From a virus: 64,000 nt of DNA. Position 1 is the stretch's first letter, and each line of letters starts with the position of its first letter. Below are positions 42,575 to 51,899 of this stretch, piece by piece. The translations under genes and the position numbers were made by a program. Where the stretch lies: positions 1-64,000 of IMG/VR virus record IMGVR_UViG_3300020438_005037; one strand, given 5' to 3'. The notes under the pieces were generated by a model. That model saw nothing but the letters and a program-made list of their open reading frames with translations, was not told the DNA's origin and ran no database searches.

Positions 42575-43495
42575 ATGAAATATATACGTAAAGAAATATC
42601 AAAAGGTGTAAAACCAATTGCAGATCAAGACTTTAAAATTACAGGTGATATAGATATCACGGGCAATTATTTGCAAAACGGTTCTCCATTCAGTAGTTTT
42701 GATGCTACTGCCAGCAACACATTTACTGCAGGCCAAAAGGTAGATGTTACAGACAACACTAACCCTGCTTTTAAAATTACACAAAAAGGTACTGGGCTTA
42801 CACTTATTGTGCAGGACGAAACAGAAACTTTTACAGATGTATCAACCACAAACACATATGTCGAGAGGTTGAATCTATCCTCTACATATTGGCAGTACAA
42901 ATTCAACATAAATGGAGTGTATGTTGGTAGTACCACAACTGGTATAAATGACGCTCCTACAGTAGCAAATACAACATTTACACATAACGGTGAAAATTAC
43001 AGTCCTTTTAATTCTACCACTAGCGGCATCGTAGGTTATGCAGATCCAGGAACTCCTTCCACATATAGAATCTATAAGTATTATCCTCCATTTGTCATAA
43101 AGGCAGATGGAAAAGTCGGTATTGGTAAAACCGCGCCTACACAACCTTTAGATGTGGTAGGAAATATAAATACCACTGGAAATTATCTTGTGAATGGTAG
43201 TCCATTATCTACTAACATCACAAAACAAGAAAATAAAATAGTCGCAACAAGTGATGCACAAACTGTGTTTACATTTAGTACAGCCTTTATCGGGTATGAT
43301 TCAACCACACCTGCAAACAGTGATCTAGATGTATATTGGAATGGTGCAAGATTAATATATGGCACTAACAATGATTATACAATAACTGCTAACAATGCAA
43401 TTACACTTACCAGTGGCACTGGTGTGCAGACTGGCGATATTATTTACATAAACAGTCGTAATAATATTATTCTAGATCGAGATTATACACCATGA
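42575..43495 (+). CDS. Tail-fibre protein with MKYIRKE N-terminal module (copy 2)
   Basis: 306 residues. Starts MKYIRKEISKGVKPIADQDF followed by KITGDIDITGNYLQNGSP. A second shaft-like unit near residues 190-240 repeats the theme (KVGIGKTAPTQPLDVVGNIN, TTGNYLVNGSPL). The C-terminal 80 residues (VFTFSTAFIGYDSTTPANSD ... TGVQTGDIIYINSRNNIIL) form a compact beta domain seen in other phage tail proteins. Its stop overlaps the first propeller gene by 4 bases. Confidence 0.78.
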   Translation: MKYIRKEISKGVKPIADQDFKITGDIDITGNYLQNGSPFSSFDATASNTFTAGQKVDVTDNTNPAFKITQKGTGLTLIVQDETETFTDVSTTNTYVERLNLSSTYWQYKFNINGVYVGSTTTGINDAPTVANTTFTHNGENYSPFNSTTSGIVGYADPGTPSTYRIYKYYPPFVIKADGKVGIGKTAPTQPLDVVGNINTTGNYLVNGSPLSTNITKQENKIVATSDAQTVFTFSTAFIGYDSTTPANSDLDVYWNGARLIYGTNNDYTITANNAITLTSGTGVQTGDIIYINSRNNIILDRDYTP

Positions 43496-44721
43496 GTGTA
43501 AAAAATAAGATACTTCCTAAAATAACGATTACAAATCTGACTAACAATTTTACTCAAACAAAAAAAATACAAGCTAGTGATAGACCTGGTTGGTATGCAC
43601 AATTTGGAACTGCAGTAGATGTTTCTGCCAACCATATAATAGTAGGTGCTTATCAGGATCCCAGCTATATTAGTAAAGGTGCTGCATACTTATTTGGCAT
43701 CGATGGCGGTGAAATTGTTAAATTACTACCTAGTGATTCGGCTCAAAATGATAGATTTTCTACACAAAATAATCATGGAGTTGCTATAACAAAAAGGCGA
43801 GTCTATGTCGGAACTAGCGACAAAGATTCTGGTAAAGGTGCTGTTTACTTTTTTGATTTAACCGGCACTCAGTTAATGAAGTTACAACCTAGTGATTTAG
43901 CTAATTATAATAGTTTTGGTATGAGTATGGCTGCTACAGAGTCTAGACTTGTGGTAGCTGCTCCTCAGCAAACTATTACAAATACATATGAGGGATCTGC
44001 TTATATATTTGATATTGACGGTAATCAGCTAGGTAAGATAGCAGCAGGTGATCCTCAAAATTACAAGCTTTTTGGTCGTTCAATTGCTTTGTCTGATACT
44101 AGGATTGTTGTAGGTGGCACGAAAGATAATGTTAAAGGAACTGATGCAGGAGCTGCATATGTGTTTGACATACATGGCACTCAGTTAGCTAAGTTATATG
44201 CTCCAGATGCTCAAGCATATGATTATTTTGGTCGTTCAATTGCCGTGTCTGATACTAGGATTGTTGTAGGAACGAACTGGGACTCTCATGAGGGAGGTGA
44301 GCCGGAAAACAACCCCCATAATAATCTTAAAGGAGCTGCTTACATTTATGACAAAGACGGTACTTTTATAAAAAGGCTTCAGCCTAATGACTTATCAGCC
44401 GCAGACAGTGAAGGTTTCGGTGGTTCAAAATTTGGATATTCGGTTGATTGTTCAAATAGCAGGATTGTAGTAAGTTGTAAGGACGGTAGTAGTGTTTACA
44501 TATTTAACAACAATGGCGATCAGTTAGCTAAAATTATTTCCAGTGATCATAGTAGTAATGATAATTTTGGCTATGGACTTGCTGTATCAGATACAAATAT
44601 TATAGTAGGTGCTCCACAAAACTCTACAGCTGGATCAGCATATATTTTTAAAAATTTTTACAATCACATACCTAGTATAAATTTTGATAAACTACGAAGT
44701 CATTTTACAGGAAAAATCTGA
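43492..44721 (+). CDS. FG-GAP seven-bladed beta-propeller protein, type A (copy 1)
   Basis: 409 residues with seven FG-GAP-like blades. Markers are FGTAVDVS, a diverged FSTQNNHGVAIT, FGMSMAAT, FGRSIALS, FGRSIAVS, FGYSVDCS and FGYGLAVS, each followed by a RIVVG-like strand and usually a GAAYxFDxxGxQL strand. FG-GAP propellers resemble the integrin-alpha head and often bind proteins or glycans. The C-terminal tail INFDKLRSHFTGKI is shared with the third gene of the set but not the second or fourth. No signal peptide. Most likely a virion-surface adhesin or fibre tip. ATG overlaps the preceding fibre stop. Confidence 0.82.
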   Translation: MSVKNKILPKITITNLTNNFTQTKKIQASDRPGWYAQFGTAVDVSANHIIVGAYQDPSYISKGAAYLFGIDGGEIVKLLPSDSAQNDRFSTQNNHGVAITKRRVYVGTSDKDSGKGAVYFFDLTGTQLMKLQPSDLANYNSFGMSMAATESRLVVAAPQQTITNTYEGSAYIFDIDGNQLGKIAAGDPQNYKLFGRSIALSDTRIVVGGTKDNVKGTDAGAAYVFDIHGTQLAKLYAPDAQAYDYFGRSIAVSDTRIVVGTNWDSHEGGEPENNPHNNLKGAAYIYDKDGTFIKRLQPNDLSAADSEGFGGSKFGYSVDCSNSRIVVSCKDGSSVYIFNNNGDQLAKIISSDHSSNDNFGYGLAVSDTNIIVGAPQNSTAGSAYIFKNFYNHIPSINFDKLRSHFTGKI

Positions 44722-46002
44722 ATGAAAAATATTTTCCAAGATACTACTACTGAAACTTTAACAGCAGCTACCTTAGACAAACTCGAGGAACACAGATCAA
44801 TTGGTCAATATATAAGGAAAATCCAAGCTAGTGATAAAGCAGCAGATGATGGTTTTGGTTATTCAGTGGCTGTATCAAATTCAAGGATTATTATAGGTGC
44901 TCCTTATGAAGACACAGGAGCAAGCAATGCCGGTGCTGCCTATTTATTTGACATAGATGGAAATGAAATCAAAAAAATCACACCGTCTTATGCAGAATCA
45001 GATGCTAATTTTGGTTATGCAGTTGCTATCTCTGACAGGTGGATAGCCATTGGTGAACCTGGTGCTAATGCTGGAGCTGATCGTACAGGTAATGTTAGTA
45101 TTTACGATATAGATGGTAATGTGAAGGGTTATGGTGCTTCTGAGGCTGAGGATGACAGTTATTTTGGTCAAGCAGTTTCAATAACTAATAACAGGCTGGC
45201 AGTGGGCGTACCACTTCACTACGATAACGTTGCAAACGTAGGAGCGGTATTTGTATACAGAATACAAGAAAATGGTAACTGTACATATCTTTCAAAGTTG
45301 CAAGCTAGTGATAAAACAGGCGGAGATAAGTTTGGATACTCAGTCGCAATTTCTGATACCTGTATAGTGGCAGGTGCTCCTTATGCTACTGAGTCAGGCG
45401 GTTACTATTATGGTGCAGCATATATTTTTGACATGAATTTTGCACAAACAGCTATTATTACAAATAGTGGGATACATCTTGGTGATCATTTTGGTTGGTC
45501 AGTGGCAGCATCTAACTCAAAGATTGTTGTTGGTGCTATTGGGGCTAATGGACCTGCTGATTCAGGAAGGGCATATATCTTTGACACAAGTGGCACACAA
45601 CTAGCTACTCTTGCAGCAAGTGACGCAAGCACTAGTGACGAATTTGGATACTCGGTAGCTATATCCAACAACAGGATTTTAGTAGGCGCACGATACGAAG
45701 ATTTGGACGGTACTGCATCGCAACAGAAGGGTTCTGCGTATATATTTGATTTAAACGGAACACAAATAAAAAAGATATCCGCAAGAGATCCTGAAAATGC
45801 TGATGAATTTGGAAGACGTGTTGCAATATCCGATACTAAGATAGTAGTTGGTACGAATCTCGAAGACACTGGTGGAAGTAATGCAGGCGCTGCCTATATT
45901 TACGATGCTGGATTTTCACCGTTAGGAGATCTCTGTGCGTTTTATAATTTAGGAAATCCAACTAGTATAGATTCAAATTTCCTGTGGAGTAATTATACGT
46001 GA
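44722..46002 (+). CDS. FG-GAP seven-bladed beta-propeller protein, type B (copy 1)
   Basis: 426 residues. A 35-residue N-terminal helix region (TLDKLEEHRSIGQYIRKIQA) is followed by seven blades (FGYSVAVS, FGYAVAIS, FGQAVSIT, FGYSVAIS, FGWSVAAS, FGYSVAIS, FGRRVAIS). The C-terminal cap GFSPLGDLCAFYNLGNPTSI, running on to a LWSNYT end, recurs only in the fourth propeller gene. It starts directly after the type A stop and ends in a GTGA overlap with the next gene. Type A and type B proteins may assemble together as a pair. Confidence 0.82.
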   Translation: MKNIFQDTTTETLTAATLDKLEEHRSIGQYIRKIQASDKAADDGFGYSVAVSNSRIIIGAPYEDTGASNAGAAYLFDIDGNEIKKITPSYAESDANFGYAVAISDRWIAIGEPGANAGADRTGNVSIYDIDGNVKGYGASEAEDDSYFGQAVSITNNRLAVGVPLHYDNVANVGAVFVYRIQENGNCTYLSKLQASDKTGGDKFGYSVAISDTCIVAGAPYATESGGYYYGAAYIFDMNFAQTAIITNSGIHLGDHFGWSVAASNSKIVVGAIGANGPADSGRAYIFDTSGTQLATLAASDASTSDEFGYSVAISNNRILVGARYEDLDGTASQQKGSAYIFDLNGTQIKKISARDPENADEFGRRVAISDTKIVVGTNLEDTGGSNAGAAYIYDAGFSPLGDLCAFYNLGNPTSIDSNFLWSNYT

Positions 46003-47168
46003 GTATTAAAGCAAAAATAATAGAAAGATTTGTGTCTGTAAATAAAAAAAAATACCTAGGGTCTAATACTTTTACAGAAATAAAAAAAATGCAATCACAT
46101 GATATAACTACAGGTGATAAATTTGGCTGGTCAGTAGCAGCAAGTGACACAAGGATAGTAGTAGGTGCTCCTGAAGAAGACACTGGTGGGAGTAATGCTG
46201 GTAGTGCCTATATATTTGATATGGATGGAACTCAGATTGCAAAAATACAAGCAGGCGATAAAGCAGCAGGAGATCAATTTGGTTTCTCAGTAGCAGTGTC
46301 AAGTAATAGGATAGTGATTGGTGCTCCTCTAGAAGGCACTGGTGGCAGTGCATATATATTTGATATTCATGGTAATCAACTAACAAAGATTACTGCTAAT
46401 GACGCTGAAGCTAGTGATGCATTTGGAATATCAGTAGCAGCAAGTGATACAAAAATAGTAGTAGGTGCTTGGTCAGAAGATACTGGGGGTAGTTCAGCAG
46501 GTGCGGCATACATCTATAATATAGACGGTTCCCAAATTTCTAAAATACAAGCAAGCGATAAGGCTACATTAAATCAATTTGGTTGGTCAGTGGCTGCATC
46601 AAATAACAGGATAGTGGTTGGGGCTAGAAAAGCAGGTACTGGAGGTGCTGTATATATATTTGATGTAAGCGGTACCCAATTAACAAAGATCACTGCTAGT
46701 GACGCTGAAGCTGATGATCAGTTTGGATATGCAGTAGCAGCATCTGATACAAATATTATAGTAGGCGCTCCTTTGGAAGATACCGGCGGCAGTTATGCAG
46801 GAGCAGCATATATATACGACCTAGATGGCAATCAAATTTCAAAAATTACTGCCAGTGATGCTGCGGGTAATGATAATTTTGGTTGGTCAGTTGGTGTTAC
46901 AAACACACATGTTATTGTCGGCGCATATGTAGGATCTGCTGCATATGTGTTTGATTTAAAAGGCAATCAACTGTCTATAATAACTGCCAGTGACGGTGCT
47001 GGTGGTTGGTATGGTTATTCGGTTGATATAAGCAGTAGTAGGATGGTTATAGGAGCTCCGACAGTGGCTAGTAGTGCAGGAGCAGCATATGTTAATAGGA
47101 GATATGTTAACAGCTACAATGAAATACCTTGGGATAAAATTAGATTGCAATTTACAGGAAAAGTATAA
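45999..47168 (+). CDS. FG-GAP seven-bladed beta-propeller protein, type A (copy 2)
   Basis: 389 residues from a GTG overlapping the previous stop by 4 bases. Seven blades (FGWSVAAS, FGFSVAVS, FGISVAAS, FGWSVAAS, FGYAVAAS, FGWSVGVT, YGYSVDIS) with regular RIVVGAPEEDTGGSNAGSAY-type repeats. It ends in the type A tail (NEIPWDKIRLQFTGKV). The N-terminus MSIKAKIIERFVSVNKKK resembles that of copy 1 (MSVKNKILPKITITN). More regular than copy 1, so either it is younger or it has been homogenised. Confidence 0.82.
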   Translation: MSIKAKIIERFVSVNKKKYLGSNTFTEIKKMQSHDITTGDKFGWSVAASDTRIVVGAPEEDTGGSNAGSAYIFDMDGTQIAKIQAGDKAAGDQFGFSVAVSSNRIVIGAPLEGTGGSAYIFDIHGNQLTKITANDAEASDAFGISVAASDTKIVVGAWSEDTGGSSAGAAYIYNIDGSQISKIQASDKATLNQFGWSVAASNNRIVVGARKAGTGGAVYIFDVSGTQLTKITASDAEADDQFGYAVAASDTNIIVGAPLEDTGGSYAGAAYIYDLDGNQISKITASDAAGNDNFGWSVGVTNTHVIVGAYVGSAAYVFDLKGNQLSIITASDGAGGWYGYSVDISSSRMVIGAPTVASSAGAAYVNRRYVNSYNEIPWDKIRLQFTGKV

Positions 47169-48362
47169 ATGACAGCTGATGATTTGAAAAAAAAATATGG
47201 ATATGAGCCTGTTGGGCAACAAATTAAAAAAATACAAGCTAGTGCACAAGCCGATGATAATTTTGGTCTTTCAGTAGCAGCGTCAAGTAGTAGGATAGTA
47301 GTTGGTGCTCCTTTTGAAGATACTACTGCTAGCAATGCTGGTAGTGCATACATATTTGATATAAATGGTAAACAGTTTAGAAAAATACAAGCCAATGATG
47401 CTGCAGCAAATGACTATTTTGGTTCTGCCGTTGCAGTGTCAGATACTAGAATTGTAGTTGGTGCTTATGGAGAAGATACTACTGCTAGTGATGCTGGTAG
47501 TGCTTATATATTTGACATATATGGGAACCAGTTAGCCAAGATACAAGCCAATGATGCTGAAGCTAGTGATAATTTTGGTACTGCTGTTGCAGTGTCAGAT
47601 TCACGTATTGTGGTAGGAGCTCGGTATGAAGATGCTGGTGCCAGCCAGGCTGGCGCAGCATATATTTTCGATATACACGGCAATCAGTTAGCCAAGATTA
47701 CTGCGAGTGATGCTGAAGCTAGTGATAATTTTGGTTATGCTGTTGCATGTTCAGATTCACGTATTGTGGTAGGTGCAGATGGGGAAGATACTGGTGGCAT
47801 TCTTGCTGGTGCTGCTTACATATTTGACATAAATGGTACCGAACTAGCAAAAATACAAGCCAATGATGCAGCAGCTAATGATAGTTTTGGTTTTTCAGTA
47901 GCTGCATCAAATTCAATGATTGTGGCCGGAGCACATAGGAATAGCAGTAATGCTGGTGCTGCTTACATATTTGACATAAATGGTACTCAACTAGCAAAAA
48001 TACAAGCCGGTGATGTAGGCAATAGTAACTTTGGTTTTTCAGTAGCAGTGTCAAATAAATGGATTGTGATAGGTGCTCCTTATACAAATGCTGGTAGTGT
48101 TTACATATTTGACATAAACCGCAATCAAATAACTAAGCTACAAGCTAGTGATGCACAAACTGATGACCATTTTGGTAGATTCGTTGCGGTTTCCGATAAC
48201 CGGATTGTGGTAGGTGCTCCGACTTCGGACGATGCAGGCACTATTGGTAGTGCTTACATATTTTCTTCTGGTTTTTCGCCCTTTGGTGACCTGTGTGCAT
48301 ATTATGATTTAGGAGATCCTACAACGTTAGATACAACTTTCTCATGGAGTGATTACAAATAG
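47169..48362 (+). CDS. FG-GAP seven-bladed beta-propeller protein, type B (copy 2)
   Basis: 397 residues. Short N-terminal helix (TADDLKKKYGYEPVGQQIKK), then seven blades at regular 49-52-residue spacing (FGLSVAAS, FGSAVAVS, FGTAVAVS, FGYAVACS, FGFSVAAS, FGFSVAVS, FGRFVAVS), closed by the type B cap GFSPFGDLCAYYDLGDPTTL. Blades 3 and 4 are nearly identical in DNA over about 27 bases (47553 and 47709 onward) and similar beyond. It is the last of four consecutive propeller genes and is followed by 57 non-coding bases. Confidence 0.82.
   Translation: MTADDLKKKYGYEPVGQQIKKIQASAQADDNFGLSVAASSSRIVVGAPFEDTTASNAGSAYIFDINGKQFRKIQANDAAANDYFGSAVAVSDTRIVVGAYGEDTTASDAGSAYIFDIYGNQLAKIQANDAEASDNFGTAVAVSDSRIVVGARYEDAGASQAGAAYIFDIHGNQLAKITASDAEASDNFGYAVACSDSRIVVGADGEDTGGILAGAAYIFDINGTELAKIQANDAAANDSFGFSVAASNSMIVAGAHRNSSNAGAAYIFDINGTQLAKIQAGDVGNSNFGFSVAVSNKWIVIGAPYTNAGSVYIFDINRNQITKLQASDAQTDDHFGRFVAVSDNRIVVGAPTSDDAGTIGSAYIFSSGFSPFGDLCAYYDLGDPTTLDTTFSWSDYK
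47553..47735 (+). repeat. 156-bp direct repeat within the fourth propeller gene
   Basis: A 27-base identical block at 47553-47579 and 47709-47735, with nearly matching flanks such as CAGATTCACGTATTGTGGTA downstream in both. The period is 52 codons, one propeller blade, so slippage or recombination here would add or remove whole blades without a frameshift. Confidence 0.7.
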
Positions 48363-48419
48363 ATTATTTTTTTAAATAATTACTTTTAAAATATTAATCC
48401 AGTTTATAGGAACAATAAA

Positions 48420-48581
48420 ATGAAATACATACGAAAAGAAATTATCAAGGGCATAGAACCAATTGCAGATCAAGACTTCAAAATCACAGGTGATATTGAT
48501 ATTACTGGTAGTTACTTACAAACCGAACCTGGAGGTGGTATTAAATGGATACATAACAGCACAGATGCTGCGCATAAATAA
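48420..48581 (+). CDS. Orphan 53-residue fibre N-terminal module (MKYIRKE copy 3)
   Basis: Reads MKYIRKEIIKGIEPIADQDF, then KITGDIDITGSYLQ and a short unrelated end with GGGIKWIHNSTDAAHK. The first 34 residues match the starts of the fibres at 41448 and 42575, but the protein stops where their shafts begin. TATAGGAAC lies ahead of the ATG. Either a truncated fibre left after module exchange or a deliberately short attachment plug. The 57 bases before it contain an A/T-only hairpin (48363-48380) and no gene. Confidence 0.65.
   Translation: MKYIRKEIIKGIEPIADQDFKITGDIDITGSYLQTEPGGGIKWIHNSTDAAHK
48573..48580 (+). promoter_or_regulatory. Late-type motif CATAAATA
   Basis: ATAAATA core 18 bases before the ATG at 48599, overlapping the last codons of the orphan module. 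Confidence 0.5.
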
Positions 48582-48598
48582 TGTAACAAGGAAATATT

Positions 48599-49297
48599 AT
48601 GAGTATAGAAACTATTAACATAGGGAATATTGCTAATGATGGTACTGGTGACGATCTTAGACAAGCATTTATAAAAGTTAATAACAATTTCACTGATTTG
48701 AACAGTATGATTAATTCAACTGCGATAACTGGTGAAAATTTAGGATCAGAAACAGGTGTGTTTGCACAAAAATCAGACACAACTCTACAATTTAAGAGTC
48801 TAAGAGCAGGTACTGGAGTAACATTAAGTAATAATGGTACCAGTATTACTATAACTGGCAATCCCGGATTAGAACAACTTATCACAGTAAGTGATAACGG
48901 AAGCATTATTTCTCCCGGAGGCAATCAAACTATAGCAATCCAAGGTGGGACAAATATTTCTACTCGTGTAGCTGGCACTGTTTTAAATATTGATGTGACT
49001 GGTTCAAATTTAGTTGCCTTGGATACTTCGCCAAAATTAACTGGTGCACTTAATGCTAATAATCAAAGTATAAATTCAGTTGATAAAATTACAGCAGTTG
49101 ATTTCATAGGAAATGTCACAGGTCTTGTGCATGGAATAGATGTAAGGAATATAAGTGACAAACTAGTTGATGTAGATTTAGGCTCCTTCGAAACTGTAAC
49201 AAACATATTAGATTTAATTTTAATAAATTATGATTTTGATCTTGGTTCATTTGCTAGTCCTTCCAGTGTGGTGATAGATGGCGGCTTCCTAGTTTAA
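48599..49297 (+). CDS. Tail-fibre protein with INIG...NDGTGD N-terminal module
   Basis: 232 residues. Begins TINIGNIANDGTGDDLRQAF followed by IKVNNNFTDLN, the module of the giant fibre at 21836. The middle has fibre-shaft beta repeats (LRAGTGVTLSNNGTSITITG, GGNQTIAIQGGTNISTRVAG). The C-terminus LGSFASPSSVVIDGGFLV looks like a small closing domain. It is much shorter than other fibres and may be a connector or a short tail fibre. AAGGAAATATT precedes the ATG. Confidence 0.75.
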   Translation: MSIETINIGNIANDGTGDDLRQAFIKVNNNFTDLNSMINSTAITGENLGSETGVFAQKSDTTLQFKSLRAGTGVTLSNNGTSITITGNPGLEQLITVSDNGSIISPGGNQTIAIQGGTNISTRVAGTVLNIDVTGSNLVALDTSPKLTGALNANNQSINSVDKITAVDFIGNVTGLVHGIDVRNISDKLVDVDLGSFETVTNILDLILINYDFDLGSFASPSSVVIDGGFLV

Positions 49298-49305
49298 ACT
49301 AAATA
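49298..49305 (+). promoter_or_regulatory. Weak late-type motif ACTAAATA
   Basis: One mismatch from the ATAAATA core, about 19 bases before the ATG at 49325, at a spacing shared by the other late-type motifs. Confidence 0.3.
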
Positions 49306-49324
49306 CTAGTGAAGGAAAATATGC

Positions 49325-51862
49325 ATGGCTGATTATTGGAATAAAACATCAAATACCACTCTTACCATACTTGAGGAAAGGAAAGTAGCAAGCCACACCT
49401 TACCTTTAAAATCTGAATACGTATCAGACGTAGGCATCGATATGACTGTCAGCGTTATCAGCGGATCAATTCCAGCTGGCTTAACACTAAATGGCATCAC
49501 ACTGACTGGATCACCTTTTGAAGTACCAATTGATACTGTGTATAATTTTGTTGTAAGAGCAACACTGAATGGCATATCTGACGATAGAACTTTTAAAATA
49601 ATTGTTGTAGGACCTGATAGTCCTGAATGGATAACACCTGCTAACAGCCTGCCTGTAGGAGCAAATGCCACATACTTTATCTTAGATAGTGCAATTATAG
49701 ACTTCCAACTGCAAGCCACAGATACTGACACTTTATCCGGACAAAATCTAGAATACTTTATGAACGAGGGAGATGGCATATTACCTCCAGGAATCACTCT
49801 GACAAAGGACGGAAGATTAGCTGGCACCGTTGATCCAATCTTAGCGTTAGAGAAAATTGCAGGATCAGGACAATATGATAGCAACAAATACGGAGAATTT
49901 CCTTTTGATTTTAGCGTAAGACCTGATAATGGTTACAGCAGTTTCTTTTATGATGTTGCTAATTATGATATTTCAATTCCTTCTAAAAGTCCAAAGAAAT
50001 TAAATAGATATTATCAATTTTACGTAAATGTTACAGATTACACCACAGTAGTAAGGAGAAAATTTGAAATTTATGTTGTCGGAGACGATTTTTTAAGGGC
50101 AGACAATACTGTTATGCAGGTGTCAAATGGCATTTTCACAGCAGATAATACCTTTGTCAGGGTACCAATCTGGTTAACTCCTGGCAATTTAGGTGTACGC
50201 AGAGCAAATAACTATGTAACAATATTCCTTGATGTGATAGATCCTGCATCACTTACAGGTATTATCAACTACAGCCTTCAAACAACAAATCCAGACGGTA
50301 CGACTAGTGCCTTACCGGACGGCATGACATTGGATCAAAGTAATGGTGAGATTGCAGGTAGAGTACCGTATCAAGCTCTTGTTACTCGTGATTATCAATT
50401 CACTATAAGAGCAAAAAGATTAGTACCTAACATAACAGAAGAAGCATATAAAGATAAAACTTTTACATTAAAGCTTTTAGGAGAAGTAAACAGCACAATC
50501 ACATGGACCACACCAAGTGATCTTGGAACAGTAGCCAGTAATTACAGTAGTGTGCTGAAAGTTGAAGCTTCAAGCAATGTGCCTCTTGCAACATTATTGT
50601 ACACCCTCAAATCGGGTAAATTACCACAAGGTTTATCTTTAAGCTTAACTGGTGAAATACTAGGTACTATTAGGAGCTATGGTACAACATCAAATCCTGG
50701 AGTGACAATATTTGACAACAGGACCTTTACTTTAGATAATAATGCCACGACAATCGATCGAAATTTTACATTTACAGTATCAGCTAGAGATCATTTTGGT
50801 TATAGTGTAGTTGATAGACAATTTACTTTAAAAATTAAAGATCCTGATGGAAAACTTTACAGCAATGTTTACTTCCAACCAATGTTAAAAAATACGGAAA
50901 GAAGTGCTTTTGAGAGTATCATAACAAATAACACGCTTTTTCAAACAGATTTTATATACCGCCCAAATGATCCAAAATTTGGAGTGCAAAGAACCATGCG
51001 CATGCTGGTTTATGCTGGAATAGAATCAAAATCAGTAGCTGAATTTGTAGCAGCAAGTGCTAAAAATCATAGGAAAAAACGCTATAGATTAGGAGCTATA
51101 AGATCTGCTGTGGCTAAAACCCCAGGTACTCAATCTATTGTATACGAAGTAGTGTATGTTGAGGTGATTGATCCTGCGGAAAAATCTACGAAAACAAGGA
51201 CCAACTTTAGGATAAAAAATAAGAAAAAAATCACAGTTGACCAATCTTTTTACGATTACGGCAATACTAGTAGCAAGTCTAGTGTAGAAAATTTAGACCC
51301 TAATGGAATTGAGATAGAAACACAGAGTGGCAATGTAAAATACAAATTTTACCCTAACTTTTTAGTAGGCACTCGCACAGGAGATAAAATTTTAACCACA
51401 AGACCTATAACAATAGGAGTAAGAAGTGGCACTGATGTAATAGTTGCAGAATCAATAGGATCTACAGATCCTATGCGTTTCCGTGCAATTCCTATTAATA
51501 CTTTGAAGACAGATTTCAGTGGAATAACTATAGATGGAGATACACTTGGTATAAAATATATATCTAATGTATCTAACATGAGAGATAATATAAAAAAAAT
51601 CGGTACTACCGACATAAGTTATCTTCCACTATGGATGCAAACTTCTCAAATTGGTAATGTAAACATCCTTGGATATACAAAAGCTATTCCTTTGTGCTAC
51701 TGTAAGCCAGGAAAGAGTGTTGAAGTACTACAGGCTTTGGCTAAAGCAAACATTACATTCAATCAATTTAATTTTGATATAGACAGATATGTTGTTGATC
51801 AAACATTAGGCAACTCTGCTGAACAATATATCTTATTTCACAACTATGCAGTAAATGTTTGA
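49325..51862 (+). CDS. Virion structural protein with Ig-like (He_PIG-type) repeats
   Basis: 845 residues. Four cadherin/Ig-like units show the He_PIG signature: GSIPAGLTLNGITLTGSP, GILPPGITLTKDGRLAGTV, ALPDGMTLDQSNGEIAGRV and GKLPQGLSLSLTGEILGTI, spaced through residues 45-450. From about 500 the sequence changes to a different, Lys/Arg-richer domain (MRMLVYAGIESKSVAEFVAA ...) and a C-terminal end SAEQYILFHNYAVNV. Likely a long baseplate or fibre component with an elongated Ig-like stalk and a globular end; I recall related proteins annotated as virion structural in cyanophages. An ATG at 49321 is out of frame. Confidence 0.78.
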   Translation: MADYWNKTSNTTLTILEERKVASHTLPLKSEYVSDVGIDMTVSVISGSIPAGLTLNGITLTGSPFEVPIDTVYNFVVRATLNGISDDRTFKIIVVGPDSPEWITPANSLPVGANATYFILDSAIIDFQLQATDTDTLSGQNLEYFMNEGDGILPPGITLTKDGRLAGTVDPILALEKIAGSGQYDSNKYGEFPFDFSVRPDNGYSSFFYDVANYDISIPSKSPKKLNRYYQFYVNVTDYTTVVRRKFEIYVVGDDFLRADNTVMQVSNGIFTADNTFVRVPIWLTPGNLGVRRANNYVTIFLDVIDPASLTGIINYSLQTTNPDGTTSALPDGMTLDQSNGEIAGRVPYQALVTRDYQFTIRAKRLVPNITEEAYKDKTFTLKLLGEVNSTITWTTPSDLGTVASNYSSVLKVEASSNVPLATLLYTLKSGKLPQGLSLSLTGEILGTIRSYGTTSNPGVTIFDNRTFTLDNNATTIDRNFTFTVSARDHFGYSVVDRQFTLKIKDPDGKLYSNVYFQPMLKNTERSAFESIITNNTLFQTDFIYRPNDPKFGVQRTMRMLVYAGIESKSVAEFVAASAKNHRKKRYRLGAIRSAVAKTPGTQSIVYEVVYVEVIDPAEKSTKTRTNFRIKNKKKITVDQSFYDYGNTSSKSSVENLDPNGIEIETQSGNVKYKFYPNFLVGTRTGDKILTTRPITIGVRSGTDVIVAESIGSTDPMRFRAIPINTLKTDFSGITIDGDTLGIKYISNVSNMRDNIKKIGTTDISYLPLWMQTSQIGNVNILGYTKAIPLCYCKPGKSVEVLQALAKANITFNQFNFDIDRYVVDQTLGNSAEQYILFHNYAVNV

Positions 51863-51866
51863 AAAA

Positions 51867-51874
51867 AATAAATA
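51867..51874 (+). promoter_or_regulatory. Late-type motif AATAAATA
   Basis: ATAAATA core 25 bases before the ATG at 51900, in the 37-base gap after the Ig-repeat gene. Confidence 0.45.
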
Positions 51875-51899
51875 TTTAGAAATATAATGGAGATAATAG

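Noticed and set aside
43492-48362. A CRISPR array or simple tandem-repeat locus
   Set aside because: The repeats are coding, 49-52 codons long, diverged and in frame across four genes; they encode FG-GAP blades.
49333-49887. 184-codon minus-strand frame inside the Ig-repeat gene
   Set aside because: Antisense shadow of a gene with clear He_PIG repeats; no start signal and no recognisable domain.
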